Source: Gari tellinella | Taxonomy: Eukaryota; Mollusca; Bivalvia; Cardiida; Psammobiidae | NCBI GenBank assembly: GCA_922989275.2 | Contig: OV277866.1 | Coordinates: 36,225,246-36,289,245 of the forward strand | DNA: 64,000 bases | Reading direction: 5' to 3' | In this document: positions 61,901 to 64,000 of the stretch, in pieces | Numbering within the stretch: the stretch's first letter is position 1 | Layout: each line of letters opens with the position of its first letter | Program-made: the position numbers and the translations under genes | The notes under the pieces: model-generated | The model's input: only the letters and a program-made list of their open reading frames with translations | Databases searched by the model: none | What the model was told of the DNA's origin: nothing

Positions 61901-62858
61901 TTTATATATTGTGTAAGTACTGAACAAGCATAGATCTACCATTGTGTTTACTGTATTAATCATGTTCAACCAGACCCTTGATTCGCTGCTTGTTTCTTAA
62001 TAAAAGCGTCTCGTTGAGCGAGATTAAACAGAATTGAAATTCTTACTGTTACACCGGCTAGGGATATGGTTAAAACATCGGACTATGTCTCCACGCGGTT
62101 TCGAAAAAAATTCCGCAAAACAAAAGGAGTTTGTCCATCCTTTTACCCCTTTTAAATCAGGCAAAGAAAATTGATTTATCTGAATCTGAACCGCAGTGCA
62201 ATATTATTCAGCTCACACCACAATATATCGGTACACGCCTGAATCGTTACACCCCTACTTTTCAGACTGTATGCTGTCAGTCTAATCTTTTTATAATTGG
62301 ACATTAATTAAGAGGTCAGATAAGCATGTCCTCGAGTAGTATAGAAATTTAGCAGTTCACTACATTATCGCTGACTGTATGTTAATATTCATTGCATATA
62401 TGGTGACAATCGTTAATAATGTCAAGATACATAACTACACCTGACCACAGACAGATTGGAAAACCATGTGCTCTCAATGTCTTCTATTTCTGATCTGTTA
62501 CAATCAAATCAATCTACTAAGGTTTCATGAATCAGTCATGAATTCAACTAAAATGTTCAATCAATAAATCTTTTAGGCGTCACTGGTAAAAGAATGATAA
62601 TGCAAAATGAGATGTCATCCACATGTAACCAGTCATTGAGGAAGTGAAAGTACAAATGAGTGCACGCGACAGCAACAACGGCTGTGGCGATAGAATGGAG
62701 AAAAACTTAGTTCAGCCTTGGTAAGTAGGTCTACTCTGTATGAACTGACAGCTGCTAATTAAAACAATATACACAAGACACATCTTGCAATTATTTTGTA
62801 ACAGACCAGCCATCTTTGAAACCTCCTTGAACAGACACTCACCGTCATGACGGGACAT
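34175..62858 (-). CDS. KCMF1: KCMF1-type E3 ubiquitin-protein ligase (7 coding exons, complete)
   Basis: Coding exons in transcript order are 62858-62843, 50736-50569, 48975-48836, 48023-47922, 45961-45696, 44006-43857 and 34901-34175, totalling 1569 nt (522 aa plus stop). The ZZ finger spans residues 9-54 (CDSC...CLICYDYDLCATC...H46, H50). The two C2H2-like fingers are C80/C83/H96/H101 and C110/C113/H131/H136. The RHVRRIPHPGRG and MDPIAELLSQL (193-203) blocks and FVQELLLSTL (304-313) match the KCMF1 family closely. KCMF1 is known as a RING-less E3 ligase, reported to work with UBR4 in N-degron and proteotoxic-stress degradation. At 522 aa it is longer than the roughly 380-aa vertebrate proteins. 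The extra length is a low-complexity Gly/Ser/Gln-rich C-terminal part ending in DREPPPH, similar to the vertebrate EPPPPP end. Confidence 0.95.
35000..35180 (-). mobile_element. Family A hairpin MITE, one end truncated
   Basis: CCCCTAACCCTACAAATACAC, AATTCTTCCTCTGAAGAAAC and a decayed palindrome at 35102-35180. The GGTAATGGGTTAA end is absent. Confidence 0.65.
35665..36475 (+). mobile_element. hAT-like element with transposase N-terminus (811 bp)
   Basis: CAGTGTTCTGCCAAG at the left and CTTGGCAGAACACTG at the right are perfect 15-bp inverted ends, flanked by TATGTC on both sides (35659-35664 and 36476-36481). The ends fit the hAT terminus YARNG. An 82-codon ORF (35936-36184) begins MADQKRKAATLIDSFQ, like the KRKxATLDSFF start of BED/hAT-type transposase-derived proteins, and stops early. 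It is non-autonomous. Confidence 0.7.
35936..36184 (+). pseudogene. Truncated hAT-type transposase-like ORF
   Basis: 82 codons, MADQKRKAATLIDSF then a basic, Ser/Lys-rich stretch. There is no catalytic domain and the frame stops at 36184. The resemblance is limited to the first 15 residues, so family assignment is tentative. Confidence 0.4.
36672..38370 (-). mobile_element. Tandem-unit element, ACGCCCGTC type, two tandem blocks
   Basis: ACAAGAGCACCGCAAGCCGG to GAAGACGGGCGTATAAAAA. Block 1 (36780-37330) has three units of about 170 bp with AATGGTCCAAGGCAACAACT and GTTGATGCTAGAC. Block 2 (37385-38300) has about six units of 160-165 bp with AGTTAGAGAGCGGAC and GGGGCATAACTCTT. It is in KCMF1 intron 6. 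Confidence 0.7.
38385..38465 (-). repeat. tRNA-like SINE head (Ser/Leu type)
   Basis: On the minus strand: GGGGCCTCTGTGGCCAAGTGG (box A-like) and TTTGAGCTCAAATCCTGG (box B-like), with a long spacer. It is not a folded, intact tRNA. Confidence 0.5.
38721..38973 (+). mobile_element. Family A hairpin MITE
   Basis: TTTTACCCATTACCCCAAAG to ATGAGGTAATGGATTAA with palindrome 38770-38842 (GCGCCTTTAGGCAC). Confidence 0.75.
39154..39402 (-). mobile_element. Family A hairpin MITE (249 bp)
   Basis: TTAACCCATTACCCCATAAA to TATGGGGTAAAGGGTTAA with palindrome 39284-39355, shortened at the tip (AAAGCCTTAAGGCAT). Confidence 0.78.
39435..39624 (-). mobile_element. Family A MITE with collapsed hairpin
   Basis: TTAACCCTTTACTCCATAGA to TATGGAGTAAAGGTTAA. 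The tip of the palindrome is deleted (AAGTAAAGCAGATCTGCTTT), leaving about 190 bp. Confidence 0.72.
39635..39861 (-). mobile_element. Family C MITE
   Basis: CCCCTTTAAACGCAAATGCA, core TTTGGAGCCAGATCAGACGCC...CTGATCTGGCTCCAAA, then GGGAAAGAATAACAGATTCTCCACTG. Confidence 0.72.
39912..39972. repeat. G-rich minisatellite at element end
   Basis: Three units of about 20-21 bp, CAAAAAGGGGCAGGGGGGCAC-like, inside the left end of the hAT-like element. Confidence 0.7.
40780..40830 (+). repeat. Stem-loop tail CTGATGA...GAAAC (hammerhead-like core)
   Basis: CCTGATGAAGGCC, TTTGTAA and GGCCGAAACGTTGG form a 4-6 bp stem inside the strings CTGATGA and GAAAC, then AATAAAG follows. I recall this kind of stem-loop near the 3' ends of invertebrate retroelements. 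A cleavage-site partner strand was not found. Confidence 0.4.
42486..42736 (+). mobile_element. Family B hairpin MITE, full length (251 bp)
   Basis: TTAACCCTTTGAACCCTAGT to CAGGGAGGAAAGAGTTAA. Same length and nearly the same sequence as the copies at 13233 and 16226; the tip is GGCTCCAAAAGGAGCC. Confidence 0.85.
42750..42965 (-). repeat. SINE-like fragment with tRNA-like head
   Basis: GTTAATTGGACACTCCAGAGAG and CTGATACATTGGACCTCG recur in part at 20682 and 21755. Near 42930-42970, GGATTGAACTCACAACCCCATGACG reads as a degraded box B on the minus strand. Confidence 0.4.
42966..43516. other. KCMF1 intron 6, mostly unrecognised
   Basis: One imperfect hairpin near 43436-43492 (GGGTCAGAACATTAAATGCAGGGA...TCCCTGCATTAACTTTCTGACCC). 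Otherwise unique AT-rich sequence. Confidence 0.5.
43517..43766 (-). mobile_element. Family A hairpin MITE, full length (250 bp)
   Basis: TTAACCCTTTCCCCCATAGA to TATGTGGGAAAGGGTTAA with palindrome 43648-43719 (GCGCTTAAAGCGC). It lies 90 bp downstream of the KCMF1 exon 6 donor. Confidence 0.8.
43857..44006 (-). CDS. KCMF1: KCMF1 exon 6
   Basis: A 150-nt exon after CTTTTCAG and before GTAAGA. It encodes QQLERLPRRQAEAAKSAVPA and on to NSMFLLSR. The RQQLE and FLLSR blocks are shared with vertebrate KCMF1, and the Thr/Asn/Ser-rich stretch between them is variable. Confidence 0.92.
44185..44250. repeat. Hairpin of family D/C type
   Basis: AGTTTCGATCCAGATCAGGCCCTC and GAGGGCCTGATCTGGATCCAAACT surround AACT. 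Confidence 0.65.
44290..44491 (+). mobile_element. Family K hairpin MITE
   Basis: CAGGGCTGCCATAATATGAC to GAAATGGCAGCCCTG with the A-type palindrome (tip GCGTCTTAAGACGC). Confidence 0.75.
44955..45206 (-). mobile_element. Family A hairpin MITE
   Basis: TAACCCTTTCCCCCAATAGA to TATTGGGTAATGGGTTAA with palindrome 45089-45160 (AGTAAAGCAAAATGCGCC, both arms changed GAATG to AAATG / CATTT). Confidence 0.78.
45300..45386. repeat. Family I-like hairpin interrupted by family A
   Basis: CTTCAAGCAGTCTGAAAGTC, AAGCTGAAAGCTGATTTAGGA and ACTTTCAACCTGCTTTAA form a hairpin that stops at the TTAA where the next A copy begins. Confidence 0.6.
45383..45634 (+). mobile_element. Family A hairpin MITE, full length
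   Basis: TTAACCCATTACCCCATAGC to GAGTAATGGGCTAA with perfect palindrome 45435-45506. It ends 62 bp downstream of the KCMF1 exon 5 donor. Confidence 0.8.
45696..45961 (-). CDS. KCMF1: KCMF1 exon 5 (MDPIAELLSQL region)
   Basis: A 266-nt exon that begins GATGAGCCA right after an AC acceptor and ends ACCAG before GTACTT (phase 2). It encodes DEPTAGIRHVRRIPHPGRG, MDPIAELLSQL and the SQLQQLEMQLQ helix start. Joining at AC|GATGAG gives the continuous APREF-DEPTAGIRHV, in line with family members. Confidence 0.93.
45962..45980 (-). promoter_or_regulatory. KCMF1: U12-type branch site and AC 3' splice site
   Basis: The minus strand reads TTCCTTAAC then CATTGACCAC before exon 5. TTCCTTAAC is the U12 branch-site consensus, and the branch A is 11 nt from the terminal AC, inside the normal U12 range. 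There is no polypyrimidine tract, as expected. Confidence 0.85.
46135..46275. repeat. Family H element
   Basis: ATTCTATGGTGATAAACTTG, CTGTCTCTGAGACGATTTTAATGAG, and AAATACTCCCCTTATCTGGAGC identify the family. One arm is decayed. It lies in the U12-type intron. Confidence 0.55.
46536..46735. mobile_element. Family G hairpin MITE, half-collapsed
   Basis: GGGGCCCATTTCATAAAACT to TTATGAAACAAGCCCC. The central inverted arm after AATCGTCTTG is deleted. Confidence 0.65.
46736..47062. other. U12-type intron, unrecognised stretch
   Basis: No ORF or repeat copy supported between the family G and tRNA-like elements. Confidence 0.45.
47063..47165 (+). repeat. tRNA-like SINE head with T-run
   Basis: TCGTAGTCAAGTGGGTAAAGG (box A-like) and CACGGGTTCGAATCCCACC (box B, near consensus), then a T-run at 47163-47173. 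The acceptor stem does not pair well, so this is a SINE head or tRNA pseudogene. Confidence 0.5.
47395..47870 (-). mobile_element. Family A hairpin MITE split by a family B insertion
   Basis: A-type flank AAATTTATTCTTCCACTGAAG is at 47405. After B the element resumes AGTGGACTGGAAGTAAAGCAGG with its palindrome, then CTAGAAACCAGCCATGGAGT. Confidence 0.7.
47505..47754 (-). mobile_element. Family B hairpin MITE, nested (250 bp)
   Basis: TTAACTCTTTCCTCCCTGAA to CTAGGGTTCAAAGGGTTAA with a perfect GGGCTCCTTTCGGAGCCC tip. It occupies the TTAA of a family A palindrome. Confidence 0.82.
47913..47921 (-). promoter_or_regulatory. KCMF1: U12-type 5' splice site (ATATCCTTG)
   Basis: Read on the minus strand, the first bases of intron 4 are ATATCCTTG, matching the minor-spliceosome AT-AC donor consensus ATATCCTT at every position. 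No usable GT lies between the last homologous codon and the first stop except a poor one within TGGTGTGAA. Confidence 0.85.
47922..48023 (-). CDS. KCMF1: KCMF1 exon 4 (second C2H2-like finger)
   Basis: A 102-nt exon of 34 codons, VCPICASLPGGDPNHVTDDF to LEHRAPREF, after TTTTCTCAG. There is no GT donor at the position homology demands. The exon instead ends at GAATTC followed by ATATCCTTG, the U12-type AT-AC donor consensus. Confidence 0.92.
48390..48811. mobile_element. Family H element followed by family G hairpin
   Basis: H runs CCAGCTAAGGGGAGTATTTT to CCTCTTATCTAGAGCCC with hairpin TCTCTTAGAGACGATTCTAAAGAGTAG. G runs 48590-48811, from GGCCCGTTTCATAAAACTTT to CATGAAACGGGTCCC. Confidence 0.65.
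48836..48975 (-). CDS. KCMF1: KCMF1 exon 3 (first C2H2-like finger)
   Basis: A 140-nt exon after TGATTTCAG. It encodes IYYGGEAVTAEQPQSFSCPY, then CSKMGFTEVLLQEHVTSEH. It ends GAAGTG before GTATGT, phase 0. A family G palindrome ends about 25 bp past the donor, at 48811. Confidence 0.94.
49100..49348 (+). mobile_element. Family K hairpin MITE (249 bp)
   Basis: CAGGGCTGCCATAAGTTGAT to GAAATAGCAGCCCTG with the A-type palindrome 49217-49287 inside. Confidence 0.75.
49719..50135 (-). mobile_element. Family A hairpin MITE split by a family H element
   Basis: TTAACTCATTACCTCATAAA to TATGGGGTACTGGGTTAA with palindrome 50018-50090. The A sequence breaks after ACACCTTTTA and resumes CTTTTAACATATTCTTCC. 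Confidence 0.72.
49750..49923. mobile_element. Family H element nested in family A
   Basis: CAGGGCTCCAGATAAGAGGG to CCTCTTATCTAAAGCTCTG are inverted ends. The inside has the ACTACTCATGACATTGAGAAACG arm. Confidence 0.65.
50569..50736 (-). CDS. KCMF1: KCMF1 exon 2 (ZZ zinc finger)
   Basis: A 168-nt exon after GTGTTTCAG and before GTAAGT. It encodes VSCDSCLKSNFRGRRYKCL and on to TRTDF, with every ZZ zinc ligand present. It completes Gly6 and leaves one base of Asp62. A 29-bp tandem repeat lies just outside its acceptor. Confidence 0.95.
50806..50890. repeat. 29-bp tandem repeat, about 3 copies
   Basis: AGCCCATAGACACAACTGGT plus CATGCTCTC is repeated at 50806, 50835 and 50864 with one variable base. 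It lies 70 bp upstream of the KCMF1 ZZ exon on the minus strand. Confidence 0.8.
50910..51033 (+). repeat. Left arm of a 3-kb inverted repeat
   Basis: ACAGGTGCCAGACACATGCT, CACCTCAAAACA and GACCAAACACCATATTCTGACC recur in reverse complement at 53830-53950. The left arm has small insertions relative to the right. Confidence 0.75.
51313..51843 (+). repeat. 5' LTR
   Basis: TG...CA ends. TATAAATA at 51505-51512 and AATAAA at 51755-51760 could serve as promoter and poly(A) signal of the element. The 531-bp length matches the other LTR exactly. Confidence 0.88.
51847..51861 (+). other. Candidate primer-binding site
   Basis: TGGTGCAGAATTCGG starts with TGG, complementary to a tRNA CCA end, three bases inside the 5' LTR. 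The matching tRNA was not identified. Confidence 0.5.
53128..53658 (+). repeat. 3' LTR
   Basis: Same sequence as the 5' LTR apart from one base. It is preceded by TTTTTGAGGGGTTGTGTGG, the likely polypurine-type primer region, and by a perfect TGAAGCCGGAGGCTTCA hairpin at 53093-53109. Confidence 0.88.
53830..53950 (-). repeat. Right arm of a 3-kb inverted repeat
   Basis: Reverse complement of 50910-51033. It follows an A/T-run (53808-53825) as the left arm precedes an A-run (51044-51060). Confidence 0.75.
53968..54320 (-). repeat. Fragment of ACGCCCGTC tandem-unit element
   Basis: ACAAGGGCACCGCAAGCCAG, ACACATTATACGCCTGTC, GGGGCATAACTCTTGAATGCC and AGTAAGAGAGCGGACAA. One or two units only, end missing. 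Confidence 0.6.
54321..55260. other. KCMF1 intron 1, unrecognised
   Basis: Apart from a family H end (CCCCTTATGTGGAGCTCT at 54408) no repeat or ORF is recognised. Confidence 0.45.
55716..56774 (-). mobile_element. Decayed Tc1-type DNA transposon
   Basis: CAGGGACGTACAGCCGAGGC...CATAAGTCTTTCCCCAAAA at the left is mirrored at the right (TTTTGGGGAAAGACTTATGA...GTCCCTG), with a small extra insert in the right arm. The minus strand reads SPDLNIIKNVWKCLKTNL near 56060-56005, the conserved third-acidic region of Tc1-like DDE transposases. Stops and frameshifts break the frame. Confidence 0.65.
55915..56560 (-). pseudogene. Tc1-like transposase pseudogene
   Basis: C-terminal SPDLNIIKNVW and N-terminal helix-turn-helix-like stretches can be read on the minus strand in different frames. 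A stop directly precedes SPDLN, so it is inactive. Confidence 0.5.
57195..57320. repeat. hAT-like end fragment
   Basis: CAGGGTTCGACACTAACGGC and GAGCCCGAGACTCC resemble the ends of a CAGGG-type element. No matching second end was found. Confidence 0.3.
57550..57711 (-). pseudogene. 5S rRNA pseudogene with internal insertion
   Basis: On the minus strand CGTTGAAAACACTG, CGTCCGATCACCGAAGTTAAGC then, after about 51 foreign bases, GTTAAGCAACGTCGAGCCCGG, TTAGTACTTGGATGGGTGAC and CGCCTGGGAATACCGGGTGC to CGTAGACTT. The two halves are nearly perfect 5S rRNA. GTTAAGC is duplicated at the break and the first 15 or so bases of 5S are missing. Confidence 0.85.
58054..59307 (-). mobile_element. Tandem-unit element, AGCTCACCTGAG type (three 320-bp units)
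   Basis: CAAGAGCACCATGGGGCATA...GCTCACCTGAG to CTCAGGTGAGCTAAAAAG. Units repeat with GACCTAGTTATGCAAC at 58129, 58449 and 58768 (period 319-320 bp), and phrases GTGACCCCNGGGGCGGGGCC and TGTGCCAAATATCTAAGCTC. It is the reverse of the class at 948-1810. Confidence 0.75.
59805..59885. repeat. GC-rich repeat fragment
   Basis: GGGGGCCTTCGCCCCCC, CCAGGGCTTTGCCCTGG and GGCCCCCTTGACCCCC are short inverted strings unlike the surrounding AT-rich sequence, probably a transposon subterminal fragment. Confidence 0.4.
60063..61460 (-). mobile_element. Family A MITE split by a hAT-like element
   Basis: TTAACCCATTACCCCATAAAT is at the left and ATGCCTTTAATCTAATTCTTC to GCAGATTGTAGCTTA at the right. The palindrome is lost beyond 61455. 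Confidence 0.7.
60084..61343. mobile_element. hAT-like element (1260 bp) with 7-bp target duplication
   Basis: CAGTGTTTTCTC and GAGAAAACACTG are inverted ends (with AGAG / CTCT extending them imperfectly), flanked by CATAAAT on both sides (60077-60083, 61344-61350). The interior has no transposase ORF. Minus-strand ORF 61025-61240 (MASLIPKKLPSYKPKVG...) is unrecognised. Confidence 0.75.
61461..62842. other. KCMF1: KCMF1 intron 1, 5' part
   Basis: ATCCGACGTTAAATAAATCTTCTTGTATCTTGTA near 61630-61665 looks like a non-LTR/SINE 3' tail. No other repeat or ORF. The stretch up to the exon 1 donor is unrecognised and could hold regulatory sequence. Confidence 0.45.
62843..62858 (-). CDS. KCMF1: KCMF1 exon 1 coding part (MSRHD + G)
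   Basis: On the minus strand ATGTCCCGTCATGACG is followed by GTGAGTGT, a near-consensus donor. It encodes MSRHD and the first base of Gly6, equivalent to the MSRHEG start of KCMF1 proteins. Purine A at -3 (AGAATG) gives a good start context. It is only 16 nt, so it is found by homology and phase rather than by ORF length. Confidence 0.9.
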
Positions 62859-63100
62859 TCTAGCCAACACGGCCCTCGATCTTATACTAATACTTGAGAT
62901 TTATCGTTAAATGAATTTGTTAAGACACCATATGTAAACCTCAAATGTCAAAACGGGCAGTATTTATCGCGTAGTTGTGTTTTATTTTTCTACTTTCTGT
63001 AAATATCTCTCATCCTGTCCAGGAGAATATGACGTCATGAAACTCTCGCCCATCTAACGAGATAAATTTACTAGATCTAGACATAATTATTTTAAATGTT
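62859..63100 (-). promoter_or_regulatory. KCMF1: Putative KCMF1 5' UTR and promoter
   Basis: This is the sequence immediately upstream of the KCMF1 start. A palindromic TGACGTCA (CRE/ATF site) lies at 63030-63037, about 170 bp from the ATG. No TATA box at a convincing distance was seen. The transcription start is not determined. Confidence 0.45.
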
Positions 63101-63600
63101 AAAAAATAATATTATGACTAATATCATGATTTAAAATCTAGCTAATAGTTGTAAAGTAATAAATATATATTTTTCTCTCAAAATGTACTTTTTGTTTCAT
63201 TCGTCACTGGGTAAAGTCGCCTAATGTTTTCGGCACAAGAAGTTTCGACCCTAATATAAACAATAATTGTAGCTGTGCGGGAATGTGTGTAGTTTCACTA
63301 GTTTGTTCATATATTTCGTGTGTTTATGTCTGCATCTGAGTTTATTTTATTTTATTTTGTCCGTGTTGTTACAAACCACTAAAGTCAGTCTGTGAATATT
63401 CAATCCACCTTAAGTTCCGTTATCTACATACAGAAAGTTGATATTCAATAACAATAACAAATTGCGTTTGGCACTTAAATATATGTGTACACTAGTCTTA
63501 ATTGTTCTATATCTATCCAAAATAGTAATTACGGCGATAATAATAGGAATAAATGAAATATAAGATTAAATGCTTGTTACATTATTGTAACACCATTACT
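63101..63600. other. Upstream of KCMF1, nothing recognised
   Basis: AT-rich sequence without ORFs or repeat copies. Confidence 0.45.
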
Positions 63601-63613
63601 GCTATTTCTTCCT

Positions 63614-63773
63614 CCACTACTACTACTACTACTAGAACTACTGTTGCTGCTGCTGCTGCGGCTACTGATATTGCTACTACTACTACTACTACTACTAATA
63701 CTAATATTGCTGCTGCTGCTACTACTATTACTACTACTACTACTACTACTGCTGCTGCTGCTACTACTATTAT

Positions 63774-63811
<38 letters not shown>

Positions 63812-63832
63812 ATAATAATAATAAATAATAAT
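63614..63832. repeat. Compound trinucleotide microsatellite (ACT/GCT/ATT)n
   Basis: About 70 triplets, mainly ACT with blocks of GCT and ending AATAATAAT. Long frames on both strands here are poly-Thr, poly-Ser and poly-Leu artefacts. Confidence 0.9.
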
Positions 63833-64000
63833 AGTAATACTGATAATAATACCACTTCTACTTTACAACTTTTTCTACTAAGTATACCACTGCTGCTACA
63901 ACAATAACTACTTTTTTATCAGTAACAGCAACAACGAGAGCCACTAGTGCTACTTTATTACAACTAGCAACAAATACTGCTACGGCGACTGCTACTATAG

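Noticed and set aside
63553..63907. Poly-Thr, poly-Ser and poly-Leu ORFs
   Set aside because: Products of the (ACT)n/(GCT)n microsatellite.

Overview
The window is eukaryotic. Coding sequence lies in short exons with GT-AG introns, plus one AT-AC intron, and the rest is dense with short palindromic transposons. A bivalve mollusc is the most likely source, judged from the repeat types (short hairpin MITEs and long 'TTTTATACGCCCGTC' / 'TTTTTAGCTCACCTGAG' tandem-unit elements) and the invertebrate-like proteins. This is an inference, and I do not name a species.

Two convergent protein genes are visible. On the + strand, 11 exons between 295 and 14622 keep one reading frame through every splice (2469 nt, 822 codons plus stop). 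They encode the C-terminal part of a secreted or membrane protein. In order it has a von Willebrand factor D-type domain, a basic cleavage motif, a Cys-containing region, an EGF-like module, an IPT-like beta region, a second Cys-rich module, a Thr/Ser/Pro stalk with an 8-residue repeat, a transmembrane helix and a 158-residue cytoplasmic tail. The 5' end lies outside the window.

On the - strand, seven coding exons (62858 down to 34175; 1569 nt, 522 aa plus stop) make a complete KCMF1-type E3 ubiquitin ligase. It has a ZZ zinc finger, two C2H2-like fingers, a conserved middle region with MDPIAELLSQL, the FVQELLLSTL block and a Pro-rich end. Its first coding exon is only 16 nt and is followed by a 12.1-kb intron. 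Intron 4 has all the marks of a U12-type AT-AC intron.

No other gene is supported. The 19.5 kb between the two 3' ends, and nearly all intron sequence, is made of mobile elements. About 35 copies of one hairpin family (called A here) and about a dozen of a second (B) carry TTAA at both ends. They have repeatedly inserted into the TTAA sites of each other's palindromes. Other hairpin families (C, D, E, F, G, H, I, K) are interleaved and nested. Larger elements are a very young non-autonomous LTR retrotransposon (51313-53658, LTRs differing at 1 of 531 positions, TGTA target duplication), three elements with hAT-like ends and 6-7 bp target duplications, a decayed Tc1-type transposon, several tandem-unit elements, tRNA-like SINE heads and an interrupted 5S rRNA pseudogene.

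Family letters are local labels. Coordinates of repeat edges are good to a few bases where TTAA or target duplications are visible, and approximate elsewhere. No database search was possible.
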